Notes under the pieces: model-generated
Database searches by the model: none
Seen by the model: the letters and a program-made list of their open reading frames with translations, nothing else
Told to the model about the DNA's origin: nothing
In this document: piece after piece, positions 1 through 8,083 of the stretch
Numbering within the stretch: position 1 is the first letter of the stretch
Layout: each line of letters starts with the position of its first letter
Program-made: the position numbers and the translations under genes
From: Candidatus Rokuibacteriota bacterium
Lineage (GTDB): Bacteria; Methylomirabilota; Methylomirabilia; Rokubacteriales; CSP1-6
NCBI GenBank assembly: GCA_003220495.1
Contig: QHSP01000057.1
Span: forward strand, 1 to 47,980
Reading direction: 5' to 3'
Length of the DNA: 47,980 bases

Positions 1-2
1 TC

Positions 3-599
3 GGAGCTCCCATGCAGGCGATCTCGCTCAGGCTCTCGACGGCGTCGAGCGCCGACGCCCTGAGCGCCGAGGTCGTCCTCGTGGCGGCGCGGCCCGGGAC
101 CCTTCACGGGATCGGCGGCTGGTTCGAGGCGCAGCTCTCACCGGGCGTCACCCTCACCAATTCCCCGCTCGCGGCGCGGCCGATCTTCCGGATGCAGGTC
201 TTCTTCCCGATCGCCCGGCCCGTTCCGCTGGAGGAGCGCGACCAGATCGACGTGAGGCTGCGGATCCTTCCCGCCGGCGGCATCGTGAGCTGGACCGTCG
301 ACGTGCGGGCCGGTCGCGACGGGCACGGACCCGACCCGACGAGCAAAGGACGGTTCGCTCACTCCACCTTCCAGGGAATGCTCATCTGCAAAGACGACCT
401 GGAGCGTACCGACCCCCGATTCGTGCCGCGGCTCTCTCCATGGGGCGAAGCGCGCCGGTCCGTCCTCGAGCTCTGCGACGGTCGGCAGGCCCTGGGCGAG
501 ATCGAGCGCGAGGTCCAGCGTCGCCACCCGGCCCTCTTCCAGTCGCTCGCCGAAGCCGCCGCCTTCGTTACCGAGGTTGTCACGCGGTACGCGGTGTAG
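3..599 (+). CDS. C-terminal part of a PRMT-like beta-barrel protein with PqqD-like tail (5' partial)
   Basis: The first ATG is at 12, but the frame is open to the window edge, so this is probably the 3' end of a longer gene. Residues ~30-105 (GGWFEAQLSPGV, TLTNSP, then FFPIARPV) resemble the C-terminal beta-barrel of protein arginine methyltransferase-type SAM enzymes, in which GWF, a TSP-like turn and a hydrophobic FPL strand recur. The last ~55 residues (from SPWGEARRSVLELCDG) look like a PqqD-type winged helix, the RiPP precursor-recognition fold. The SAM-binding domain would lie upstream of the window. The next gene starts on the base after the stop. Family resemblance is by eye; the fusion of both modules is seen, the function (methylation of a peptide or protein) is inferred. 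Confidence 0.6.
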   Translation, partial: GAPMQAISLRLSTASSADALSAEVVLVAARPGTLHGIGGWFEAQLSPGVTLTNSPLAARPIFRMQVFFPIARPVPLEERDQIDVRLRILPAGGIVSWTVDVRAGRDGHGPDPTSKGRFAHSTFQGMLICKDDLERTDPRFVPRLSPWGEARRSVLELCDGRQALGEIEREVQRRHPALFQSLAEAAAFVTEVVTRYAV

Positions 600-1553
600 T
601 TGGACGTGGCCGCATATTCCGCGTTCGGCCTCGTCGTCTCCAGCAACGTGTCGCTACCCGGCCTCCCCGAGGTTGCCGGCGGGCGCCCCGACTGCGTACT
701 CGAGGTGCGTCCCGGCCCGATCAGGGAGCGATCGATCGGCCGCCGCCACGCGCTTCGCCTGCCGAATGGTGCGATCTCTCTGATCATCGGCCGTTGCGGC
801 TCGGGGTTCCTCGTTCGGTTTCCCGGTCTCGCCGTCTTCCTCATTTCACGCGACGGGCAGACGGTGCGCTGCGCGCCGCGGCGAGGCACGCGATCGCGTG
901 TCGTCGCGCATCTCTTCCTGGCCCACGTGCTGCCCCTCGCGCTGAGCCAGCGAGGCCGGCTCGTCCTGCACGCGAGCGCGGTCGCGACCCAGCATGGCGC
1001 AGTCGCTTTTCTTGGCGCGGCCGGCCAGGGAAAGTCGACGCTGAGCGCGAGCTTCGTGCGGCGATCCTTCCCGCTCCTCGCGGATGACGGTTTGCTGCTG
1101 GTCGAGAACGGCACGATGCTGGCGGGCGTTCCCAGCTACCCCGAGATCCGGCTATGGCCCGACGTGTTGGCGGTGCTCGGGGACAGTGGCCTCGAGGTGC
1201 ACGACGTCGCGCATCGCACCGGCAAGAAGCGGCTCACCATCGACCGCGGGCCGTGGATGTTCAGCCGGGAGCCCGTGCCCGTGCGACGCATGTACGTCCT
1301 CGGCCGCGCGACCCCGGCCGCGCGCTCGCGTGCCGTCACCATCACGGCGCTCACTCCGCGCGAGGCGTTCATCGAGCTCGTCAAGCATACCTATCGGCTC
1401 GATCTCGACGACCACACCCGGTTGCGCCATGAGTTCGACTCGATCAGCCGCATCGCGGCGCGCCGATCTCTCATCTATCGGCTCGCCTTCCGGCGCGATC
1501 TGTCGCGGTTGCCCGTGGTGCAGGCGGCGATCCTGGAGCACTGCGGGTCGTGA
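600..1553 (+). CDS. HprK-like (HPr kinase-related) serine kinase
   Basis: A 317-residue protein starting with TTG directly after the preceding TAG. A P-loop GAAGQGKST lies at residues 139-147, preceded by the LHASAVA segment typical of HPr kinase C-terminal domains, and followed by LLADDGLLL, the usual acidic second motif. The N-terminal ~100 residues are not recognisable as the HPr-kinase N-domain. HprK-related kinases of this short type occur next to PqqD-like and nucleotidyltransferase genes in exosortase/exopolysaccharide loci and in lasso-peptide clusters, where one phosphorylates the peptide. It overlaps the next gene by 4 bp (GTGA), so the genes are translationally coupled. The kinase fold is well supported; the substrate is unknown. 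A true carbon-catabolite HPr kinase is unlikely because HPr/PTS genes are absent and the neighbours differ. Confidence 0.75.
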   Translation: MDVAAYSAFGLVVSSNVSLPGLPEVAGGRPDCVLEVRPGPIRERSIGRRHALRLPNGAISLIIGRCGSGFLVRFPGLAVFLISRDGQTVRCAPRRGTRSRVVAHLFLAHVLPLALSQRGRLVLHASAVATQHGAVAFLGAAGQGKSTLSASFVRRSFPLLADDGLLLVENGTMLAGVPSYPEIRLWPDVLAVLGDSGLEVHDVAHRTGKKRLTIDRGPWMFSREPVPVRRMYVLGRATPAARSRAVTITALTPREAFIELVKHTYRLDLDDHTRLRHEFDSISRIAARRSLIYRLAFRRDLSRLPVVQAAILEHCGS

Positions 1554-2707
1554 GGGGAGCGGTATTGCGCCCGGCCGACATCGCGCTGTCGCGCGAAACC
1601 CAGGTGCTCGTGGGTGCGGTCCGATGGTTCGTCGGCGCCGCCACGGAGGACGAGCTTGTGGAGCTTCTCCGCGCCGGCCCGGACTGGGAGGCGCTGCTCG
1701 AGCAGGCGGAGCGCGAGGGGATCACCGGACTCGTCGCCCGAGCGCTGGAGGGCCTCGCGCAGCGCGGGCATCTGGTCCCAGCCCTCGGACGCTGGCACGC
1801 CGCGACGCGGGCTGTCGCCGCCAGCAACTTGTCGGCGCTGTCGGAATTGGCGGCGCTGCGCGTGATGCTGCGCGGAGAGGGCCGCACGGTGATTCTGTTG
1901 AAAGGCGCGGCGCTGCTCGACGACGAGTATGGCGGTCACGTCGGTCTGCGCCCCTTGGGCGACATCGATCTGCTCGTGCGCCCATCGGATCTTCCTTCGG
2001 TAGCCGGATGGTTGCGAAGCCGGGGCTACGAGCCGGTCTCGTCATCATCCCCGTTCTTCTCCCGAGGCGTCGTCTCATTCGACCTGCACACCGAGATCGT
2101 TGGCAGTGACTGGGTCGGCCGCAAAGCGCGCGCCTTCCGCCTCGACCCCGCGGCCCTTTGGCGCGAGGCCGTACCACTCGAGCCGGACGATCCCACCACC
2201 CTCGTCCTTTCCCCCGTCCATCTGCGTCTTCAGCTCGCCGTGCACGCGCTCAAGCACTCCTACTCCCGTCTGATCTGGCTGGTCGACCTCGCGCTCGTGC
2301 TGCGGGACGCGCCCTGGCCGACTCTGCTGGAGCACGCGCGGGCCTCGGGAGCTTTACGACCCCTGGCGTACGCGGTCTCCGCCCTCGCTCTGCTGCTGGG
2401 TCTCCGGGTGCCGGACGCCGTGCGCGAAGAGCTGCCGGCCCTCGGCCCGCTCGAGCGGGCGTTCATTCGCCTCGTCGCGAGGCGAAGGGGAGTAGAGACG
2501 CCCGGTGAGCTGTTGGTGGCACTCTCGATCCCGGGGGCGTTGGGAAAGGCAGCGTACCTCGCGGAGCTCGTCTTCCCGCGTCGGCATGCCCTCGCGCGAC
2601 ACTATCCCCTGACTCCGTCCTGGCTTCTCTATCCCCGCCGCGCGGTACGCCTCGTGAGCCTCGGCCTTCAGGAGGGAACGAAGCTCTGGTATCGGCGCGG
2701 GGGGTGA
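1550..2707 (+). CDS. nucleotidyltransferase family protein (PF14907-like)
   Basis: A 385-residue protein with a GTG start overlapping the upstream stop. The segment VILLKGAALL followed by LRPLGDIDLLVRPSDL (about residues 118-148) is the signature of the uncharacterised nucleotidyltransferase family NTP_transf_5, with the D-x-D metal pair in GDIDLLV. Helical, leucine-rich sequence follows, with conserved His residues around HLRLQLAVHALKH. The family is repeatedly found with HprK-like kinases and PqqD-like proteins in peptide-tailoring and exopolysaccharide clusters, exactly the arrangement seen here. It presumably transfers a nucleotide or sugar-phosphate-like group to a peptide or carrier; this is inference. 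It is the last gene of the trio; NYN ribonuclease follows after 10 bp. Confidence 0.75.
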   Translation: MRGAVLRPADIALSRETQVLVGAVRWFVGAATEDELVELLRAGPDWEALLEQAEREGITGLVARALEGLAQRGHLVPALGRWHAATRAVAASNLSALSELAALRVMLRGEGRTVILLKGAALLDDEYGGHVGLRPLGDIDLLVRPSDLPSVAGWLRSRGYEPVSSSSPFFSRGVVSFDLHTEIVGSDWVGRKARAFRLDPAALWREAVPLEPDDPTTLVLSPVHLRLQLAVHALKHSYSRLIWLVDLALVLRDAPWPTLLEHARASGALRPLAYAVSALALLLGLRVPDAVREELPALGPLERAFIRLVARRRGVETPGELLVALSIPGALGKAAYLAELVFPRRHALARHYPLTPSWLLYPRRAVRLVSLGLQEGTKLWYRRGG

Positions 2708-2717
2708 TCCAGCAACG

Positions 2718-3236
2718 ATGCGCTGGCTTGTCGATGGCTACAACGTCATCCGCCGCAGCCCAGAGCTGAAGGCGCGCGAAGTCGAGAGCCTCGAGGGTGG
2801 GCGGCGGGCGCTCCTGCACCTCATCGCGCGCGCGCGCCGTGCTCTCCAGGATGAGTTCACCATCGTGTTCGACGGAGCGCGACTCTCCGGCGGCACCCCG
2901 CCCGTCGCTGGTCGCATCCGCGTGGTCTTCTCACGCCCGCCGCTGACGGCCGACGATGACCTCATGCGCCTCGCGCGGCAGCTCCGAAACGGGGCGATCG
3001 TCGTCAGCTCGGACCGGAAGGTCCAGGACGCGGCCCGCCGGGCCGGCAGTGCTGTCTTGACGGCCGAGCAATTTCTGGAAGCGCTGGACGTTCCGGAAAC
3101 ACCGGGCGCCGATAGGCCCGATATGAAGGACGCTTCAGAGGATGAGCCGGCCAGGGAGAAGCGCGGCAATCCCCGCCGTCTTTCCAAGAAAGCGAAGCAG
3201 GCCCAGCGGGCCCTTGGACGGCTTCGGCAACCTTGA
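2718..3236 (+). CDS. NYN domain ribonuclease, YacP/Rae1-like
   Basis: A 172-residue protein. The N-terminus WLVDGYNVIRR has the invariant Asp of the NYN (PIN-like) nuclease fold. FTIVFDGAR (about residues 46-54), DDLMRLARQ (80-88) and VVSSDRKVQDAARRAG (96-111) complete the acidic active site. This is the YacP-like family; the Bacillus member (Rae1) is a ribosome-associated endoribonuclease. The C-terminal ~40 residues are a Lys/Arg-rich low-complexity tail ending RRLSKKAKQAQRALGRL, plausible for RNA or ribosome contact. It lies 10 bp after the nucleotidyltransferase and 31 bp before a small arginine-rich protein. Assignment to family is firm, the RNA target is unknown. Confidence 0.85.
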   Translation: MRWLVDGYNVIRRSPELKAREVESLEGGRRALLHLIARARRALQDEFTIVFDGARLSGGTPPVAGRIRVVFSRPPLTADDDLMRLARQLRNGAIVVSSDRKVQDAARRAGSAVLTAEQFLEALDVPETPGADRPDMKDASEDEPAREKRGNPRRLSKKAKQAQRALGRLRQP

Positions 3237-3267
3237 CCCTCGCGCGCGTTTCGTGGAGAATTGCGCT

Positions 3268-3516
3268 GTGGCTGTCATGACCCGGCATTACTTCATCGTC
3301 GCGCGCGACCAGACGAGCCTGTGTGAGTACCTCACACGCCAGTTCGCGGCCGAAGAAAATGTCGAGGTCTTTCTGGATCGTCGATCCGGACATGACCGCC
3401 GCGCGGCCGAGGCCAACGGGGACACCGTCGAGCGGAGAAGCAGCGATCGCCGCCGCCAGCCGTTCGTCGACACGCAGCTGAGGTCCCTCGGCTACGCCAT
3501 GTTCCGCGTCCAGTAG
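3268..3516 (+). CDS. small arginine-rich LDRR protein, paralogue A
   Basis: An 82-residue protein; GTG at 3268 is chosen because GGAGAA (3255-3260) lies 7 nt upstream; ATG 3277 is an alternative. The sequence shows a strand (HYFIVA), a helix (SLCEYLTRQF), a second strand followed by a signature (VEVFLDRRSGHDRR), an Arg-rich linker with ERRSSDRRR, and a final helix-strand (LRSLGYAMFRV). The same architecture recurs at 17231-17464 and 46721-47017, so this is a real, multi-copy family. I do not recognise a named domain. It immediately follows the NYN ribonuclease. The positive charge would suit nucleic-acid or ribosome binding, but nothing in the sequence proves this. Confidence 0.7.
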   Translation: MAVMTRHYFIVARDQTSLCEYLTRQFAAEENVEVFLDRRSGHDRRAAEANGDTVERRSSDRRRQPFVDTQLRSLGYAMFRVQ

Positions 3517-3577
3517 CCCGCCCGGCTCCCGTCTCCAATTCTTGACACTCGCCGACCCGCGGTGACACCGTGTCGGC

Positions 3578-4048
3578 GTGGCGCTCCGGCAGCGACATCT
3601 GCTCTTGCTGCTTGCACTGCTGCTCGTGGCGGGCTCCGCGTCGGCCGCTCCCATCGATGGCATCGTGGTCCGCGTCGTCGACGGCGACACGATCGACGTG
3701 CAGCTCGCCGATCGCGTCGAGAAGGTCCGCTACATCGGCGTCAACACACCGGAGATCCATCACCCGATCAAGGGGGAGGAGCCCGGCGGCCGCGAGGCGG
3801 CCGAGGTGAATCGACGTCTCGTCGCCGGCCGGCACGTTCGGCTCGAGCTGGACGTGCGCACCCGCGATCGATACGGGCGGCTCCTGGCCTATGTCTGGCT
3901 CGGCGACACGATGGTCAACGCCGAGCTGGTTCGCCGGGGTTACGCCCAGGTGATGACGGTTCCGCCGAACGTCAGATACCAGGATCTCTTCCTGAAGCTG
4001 CAACGCGAGGCCCGCGACGCCGGTCGCGGCCTCTGGCGTCCCGTCTAG
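3578..4048 (+). CDS. secreted thermonuclease (SNase-like)
   Basis: A 156-residue protein with a GTG start. Residues 1-23 (RHLLLLLALLLVAGSASAA) form a clear Sec signal peptide with AxA cleavage site, so the enzyme is exported. The mature part is a staphylococcal nuclease-like OB fold: VVDGDTIDV carries the Ca-binding Asp, VRYIGVNTPE the catalytic Arg and Glu, and RTRDRYGRLLAYV the second catalytic Arg region. It probably cleaves DNA/RNA in the periplasm or outside the cell, either for nutrient recovery or defence. It ends 10 bp before the convergent GNAT gene with no clear terminator between them. Confidence 0.9.
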   Translation: MALRQRHLLLLLALLLVAGSASAAPIDGIVVRVVDGDTIDVQLADRVEKVRYIGVNTPEIHHPIKGEEPGGREAAEVNRRLVAGRHVRLELDVRTRDRYGRLLAYVWLGDTMVNAELVRRGYAQVMTVPPNVRYQDLFLKLQREARDAGRGLWRPV

Positions 4049-4058
4049 GCGGGTCGGA

Positions 4059-4484
4059 CTACTCGGACGTTTTGACGTAGCGCATCATGCGGTCGTCACG
4101 GTGCCAGCCGCGGTCGGTGAGGACGTCCCAGAAACCGACCGCGTGGGCTTCGTGGCGCTCGACGAGCGCCGAGATCCGGCGGGCGCCCTTGGCCCGGAGC
4201 ACGCGGTCGGCTTCCTGAACCAGCCGCCGCGCGAGCCCGAGCCGCCGCGCCTCCGGAGCGACCGCGAGGCGGTAGATATTGCCGCGCCAGCCATCCCATC
4301 CGGCGATCACGCTGCCGACGATCGTGCCCTGCTGGATCGCGACGAGGAGATGATCGGCATGCTCCCGGACTAGCCGCGTGACCTCCTCGAGGGTATCGGT
4401 GGGGCTCGGTATCGCGCCGGCACGCTCCCACAGCGCGAGCACCTCGGGACACTCGCCGAGACGACACGGCCTGATCTCGATCAT
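4059..4484 (-). CDS. GNAT family N-acetyltransferase
   Basis: A 141-residue protein on the minus strand. ATG at 4484 is chosen because GGGAGG lies about 9 nt upstream, and the protein begins MIEIRPCRL as many short GNATs do. The acetyl-CoA motif is IYRLAVAPEARRLGLARRLV, with a slightly relaxed R-x-x-G-x-A loop, followed by ARRISALVERHEAHAVGFW, the usual GNAT beta5 region. The substrate cannot be told; ribosomal-protein or small-molecule amines are both possible. It is divergent from the indolepyruvate oxidoreductase gene and the two share a symmetric -10 region at 4528-4538. The same reading frame stays open upstream through the antisense of the next gene, but this is a GC artefact. Confidence 0.88.
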   Translation of the reverse strand: MIEIRPCRLGECPEVLALWERAGAIPSPTDTLEEVTRLVREHADHLLVAIQQGTIVGSVIAGWDGWRGNIYRLAVAPEARRLGLARRLVQEADRVLRAKGARRISALVERHEAHAVGFWDVLTDRGWHRDDRMMRYVKTSE

Positions 4485-4527
4485 CGCGCTCGCCTCCCGA
4501 CCGATTTGCGCCTCCCCCTTGGTGCCC

Positions 4528-4538
4528 CGTATCATACG
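4528..4538. promoter_or_regulatory. symmetric bidirectional -10 element between GNAT and indolepyruvate oxidoreductase
   Basis: The 11-bp perfect palindrome CGTATCATACG contains TATCAT on the plus strand (4530-4535) and TATGAT on the minus strand (4536-4531), each 5/6 to the sigma70 -10 consensus. It sits in the only spacer between two divergent genes, giving leaders of about 20 nt (plus) and 40 nt (minus), both with Shine-Dalgarno sequences. No convincing -35 is visible on either strand. Confidence 0.5.
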
Positions 4539-4562
4539 TTCAGTCACGTCGAGAGGAGACCC

Positions 4563-7500
4563 ATGGCGATCAAGCGTGATTTCACTCTGGACGCCAAGTA
4601 CCGCCAGGAGGAAGGTCAGATCTTCCTCTCGGGCATTCAGGCGCTGGTGCGTTTGCCGCTCGACCAGCACCGCGCCGACAAGCGCCGCGGGCTCAACACC
4701 GCCACGCTCATCTCCGGCTACCGGGGCTCGCCGCTCGGCGGGCTCGATCTCACCTTGGAACGTAACCCTGATCTCCTCCGCCAGCACAACGTCGTGTTCC
4801 TCTCGGGGGTCAACGAGGACCTCGGCGCGACGGCCGTCTACGGCAGCCAGCTCGCCAATCTCTTCCCGCAGCCGAAGTACGACGGCGTGCTCGGCATGTG
4901 GTACGGCAAGGGCCCGGGTGTCGATCGGACCGGCGACATCTTCAAGCACGCGAACTTCGCCGGCGTCTCGAAGAACGGCGGCGTGCTGGCCCTCGGCGGC
5001 GACGATCCGCTCTCGAAGTCGTCCACGATCCCGTCGCACTCGGAGGTGGCGTTCTACGACGCGCTCTTCCCGGTGCTCTACCCCGGCAGCGCCCAGGAGA
5101 TCCTGGACCTCGGCCGGCTCGGCTTCGAGCTCTCGCGCTACTCCGGGCTCTGGGTGGGCTTCAAGATCGTGACCAACGTCGCCGACGAGATCGGCACGGC
5201 CGAGGTGGCGCCGGATCGGATCGTCGTGACCGATCCCGGCTTCCTCTATGAAGGCCGCCCCTGGCAGGCGCGCCAGAACCCGCTGCTGATGCCGCCGTGG
5301 GGCCTCGAGGCCGAGCGCGAGATCCACTACGGGCGGCTCGAGGCGACGAAGGCCTTCGCCGCGGCCAACCGGCTCAATCGCATCACCTTGCCGACGCCGA
5401 ACGCGTGGCTCGGCATCGCCGCTCCCGGCAAGACGTACTACGACCTGCGCGAGGCGCTCGCCGAGCTCGGGCTCGACAACGCTGCGCTCCGCCACTACGG
5501 CATTCGCCTGATGCAGATCGAGATGATGTTCCCGATGGAGCCCGGCACGGTCCGCGAGTTCGCCCGCGGCCTCGAGGAGCTCCTGGTCATCGAGGAGAAG
5601 CGCGCGTTCTGCGAGCTCTTCATCCGCGATATCCTCTACAACCAGGCCGAGCGCCCGCTGGTGGTCGGTAAGCACGACGAGCAGGGCCGCCCGCTCGTGC
5701 CCGCCGACGGCGAGCTCGACGCCGATCGCCTCGCTCAGATCCTGGCGACGCGCCTCGAGCGCCGGATTCATCTCGACTCGATCACCGCGCGCGTGGCGCT
5801 GCTCGAGGCGCTGCGCCAGCGACCCGCGCCGCTGACCCTGAGCCGCCAGCCCTACTTCTGCTCGGGCTGTCCGCACAACCGCTCGACGGTGCTGCCCGAA
5901 GGGTCGATGGCGAGCGCCGGCATCGGCTGCCACGGCATGGCGCTCCTGATGGACCGCCGTACGATGGGGCTCACGCACATGGGCGGCGAGGGTGTGCAGT
6001 GGGTGGGGATCGCACCCTTCACCGAGACGAAGCATCTCTTCCAGAACCTCGGTGACGGCACGTTCTTCCACTCCGGCTCGCTGGCGATCCGCCAGGCCGT
6101 CGCGTCGAGCGCGAACATCACGTACAAGATCCTCTACAACTCGGCGGTGGCGATGACGGGCGGTCAGGACGCCGCGGGTGCGATGCCGGTGCCCGAGCTG
6201 ACACACTCGATCGCCGCTGAGGGCGTCAAGCGCATCATCGTGATGACCGACGAGCCCGACAAGTATCCGAAAGGCACCGCGTGGGCTCCGGGGGTCGAGG
6301 TGTGGCACCGCGACCGGCTCGACGAGGCGCAGCGCGTGCTGCGCGATATTCCGGGAGTCACCGCGCTCGTGTACGACCAGCGGTGCGCCGCCGAGAAACG
6401 GCGCCTGCGCAAGCGCGGCCGGCTGCCCGATCCAGAGATGCGCGTCTTCATCAACGAGGCGATCTGCGAGGGGTGCGGCGACTGCGGCGTGAAGAGCAAC
6501 TGCCTCTCGGTGCATCCGGTCGAGACCGAATTCGGACGCAAGACGCAGATCCACCAGTCGTCCTGCAACAAGGACTACTCGTGCCTGCAGGGCGATTGCC
6601 CCTCGTTCTTGACCATCGTGCCGCTCGCCGATCCGCGCAAGAAAGAGCGCCGCGTCTTCAAGGTCGAGCGCACGCTGCCGGAACCCAGTTTTCAGTCTTC
6701 CGGCGAGGCCAACGTCTTCATGATGGGCATCGGGGGCACCGGCGTGGTGACCGTGAACCAGATCCTCGGCACGGCGGCGCTCCTCGACGGCAAGCACGTC
6801 CGCGGCCTCGACCAGACGGGCCTCAGTCAGAAGGGCGGACCGGTCGTCTCCCATCTCAAGATCCTCGACCGGGCCACCCAGGTCTCGAGCAAGGTGGCGG
6901 CCGGATCGGCCGATTGTTACCTCGGCTTCGACATCCTGGTGGCGACCTCGCCGCAGAATCTCGATCACGCGCGCCCGGAGCGGACGATCGCGGTCGTCTC
7001 GACCAGCCAGGTGCCGACCGGCGCCATGGTGACGTCGACGGCGGTCGAGTTCCCCGAGGCCAACGGATTGATTTCCTCGATTAACCGGGTGACCCGCAAG
7101 GACGACAACGTCTTCCTGGACGCGCTCGGGCTGGCCGAGACGCTCTTCGACGACCACATGGCCGCCAACATGATCGTGCTGGGCGCCGCCTGGCAAGCCG
7201 GCGCCTTGCCCGTGAGCGGGGCGGCGATCGAGGAAGCGATCGTCCTGAACGGCGTCGCCGTGCAGATGAACAGTCAGGCGTTCCGCGTGGGCCGGCTGCT
7301 GGTCGCCGATCCGGCGTGGGCGCGCACCGTCGTCCGGCGCCGGCTGGGCGCCGTCGAGGTGAAGCCGGCGCTGTCGACACAAGCGCTCGCGCTCGTGGAG
7401 TCGGTCGGCGCGACGGGCGAGCTCAAACGGCTCCTCGAGATCCGCGTGCCCGAGCTGATCGCCTACAAGAGCGCGGGCTACGCGCGCGGGTACGTCCAGT

Positions 7501-8027
7501 TCGTGCGGCGCGTGCGCGAGGCCGAGGCGGCCCAGATGCCGGGCGAGTCGCGACTGTCCCAGGCGGTCGCCCGCTACCTCTTCAAGCTGATGGCCTACAA
7601 GGACGAGTACGAGGTGGCGCGCCTCTCGCTCAAGCCGGACATCGCCCGTGCGCTGGCCGACGAGTTCCCCGGCGGCGTCAAGCTCGCCTACAACCTCCAC
7701 CCGCCGCTGCTCCGAGCGCTCGGCCTCAAGCAGAAGCTCAAGCTCGGCCCGTGGTTCGGCTCCGTCTTCGCGGTGCTCGCCCGGATGAAGCGGCTGCGCG
7801 GCACGCCGCTCGATCCGTTCGGCTTCGCGGCGGTACGCCGGGTCGAGCGGCAGCTACCCGGCGAGTACCGCGCCCTCGTCGAGAAGGCGCTCGTCGGTCT
7901 CTCGCCGGAAAGCTACGAGCGGGCGGTCAAGGTCGCGGGGCTGCCGGATCTGATCCGCGGCTACGAGGAGATCAAGCTCAAGAACGTCCAGCGCTTCCGG
8001 GACGAGGTGCGCGCGCTGGGCTTCTGA
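4563..8027 (+). CDS. indolepyruvate ferredoxin oxidoreductase, fused alpha/beta type
   Basis: A 1154-residue protein, the usual length for the fused enzyme. ATG 4563 is preferred over ATG 4506 because GAGAGGAG lies just upstream. Domain order: N-terminal oxidoreductase domain with SGYRGSPLGGLD (about residues 50-62); thiamine-diphosphate domain around YFCSGCPHNRST and GIGCHGMALL (430-465); an Fe-S region ICEGCGDC and CNKDYSCLQGDCP (633-680); then the gamma-type domain GIGGTGVVTVNQ and LDQTGLSQKGGPVVSHL (721-770), and a C-terminal extension. The family oxidatively decarboxylates aryl-2-oxo acids (indolepyruvate, phenylpyruvate) to acyl-CoA with ferredoxin, in aromatic amino-acid catabolism. 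It stands alone with its own promoter; no aminotransferase or ferredoxin gene is adjacent. Confidence 0.93.
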   Translation: MAIKRDFTLDAKYRQEEGQIFLSGIQALVRLPLDQHRADKRRGLNTATLISGYRGSPLGGLDLTLERNPDLLRQHNVVFLSGVNEDLGATAVYGSQLANLFPQPKYDGVLGMWYGKGPGVDRTGDIFKHANFAGVSKNGGVLALGGDDPLSKSSTIPSHSEVAFYDALFPVLYPGSAQEILDLGRLGFELSRYSGLWVGFKIVTNVADEIGTAEVAPDRIVVTDPGFLYEGRPWQARQNPLLMPPWGLEAEREIHYGRLEATKAFAAANRLNRITLPTPNAWLGIAAPGKTYYDLREALAELGLDNAALRHYGIRLMQIEMMFPMEPGTVREFARGLEELLVIEEKRAFCELFIRDILYNQAERPLVVGKHDEQGRPLVPADGELDADRLAQILATRLERRIHLDSITARVALLEALRQRPAPLTLSRQPYFCSGCPHNRSTVLPEGSMASAGIGCHGMALLMDRRTMGLTHMGGEGVQWVGIAPFTETKHLFQNLGDGTFFHSGSLAIRQAVASSANITYKILYNSAVAMTGGQDAAGAMPVPELTHSIAAEGVKRIIVMTDEPDKYPKGTAWAPGVEVWHRDRLDEAQRVLRDIPGVTALVYDQRCAAEKRRLRKRGRLPDPEMRVFINEAICEGCGDCGVKSNCLSVHPVETEFGRKTQIHQSSCNKDYSCLQGDCPSFLTIVPLADPRKKERRVFKVERTLPEPSFQSSGEANVFMMGIGGTGVVTVNQILGTAALLDGKHVRGLDQTGLSQKGGPVVSHLKILDRATQVSSKVAAGSADCYLGFDILVATSPQNLDHARPERTIAVVSTSQVPTGAMVTSTAVEFPEANGLISSINRVTRKDDNVFLDALGLAETLFDDHMAANMIVLGAAWQAGALPVSGAAIEEAIVLNGVAVQMNSQAFRVGRLLVADPAWARTVVRRRLGAVEVKPALSTQALALVESVGATGELKRLLEIRVPELIAYKSAGYARGYVQFVRRVREAEAAQMPGESRLSQAVARYLFKLMAYKDEYEVARLSLKPDIARALADEFPGGVKLAYNLHPPLLRALGLKQKLKLGPWFGSVFAVLARMKRLRGTPLDPFGFAAVRRVERQLPGEYRALVEKALVGLSPESYERAVKVAGLPDLIRGYEEIKLKNVQRFRDEVRALGF

Positions 8028-8083
8028 TCGTCGGGCAAGCGTCCGCCGACGCCGCCGGCCGAGGCGCGCAACGGAGAGAGGTG

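Noticed and set aside
600-1553. HprK-like gene considered as a carbon-catabolite HPr kinase
   Set aside because: The N-terminal HPr kinase domain is not recognisable, no PTS genes are near, and the neighbours match the peptide/exopolysaccharide-associated HprK-related type.
3542-3547. TTGACA upstream of the thermonuclease
   Set aside because: No -10-like hexamer lies 15-19 bp downstream, and the transcript would begin in GC-rich sequence without support.
4059-7700. A 1213-codon open frame on the minus strand across the indolepyruvate oxidoreductase gene
   Set aside because: Only its last 141 codons are a recognisable protein (GNAT) with its own ATG and ribosome-binding site. The rest is the antisense of a well-conserved gene, open because GC-rich third positions make stops rare.
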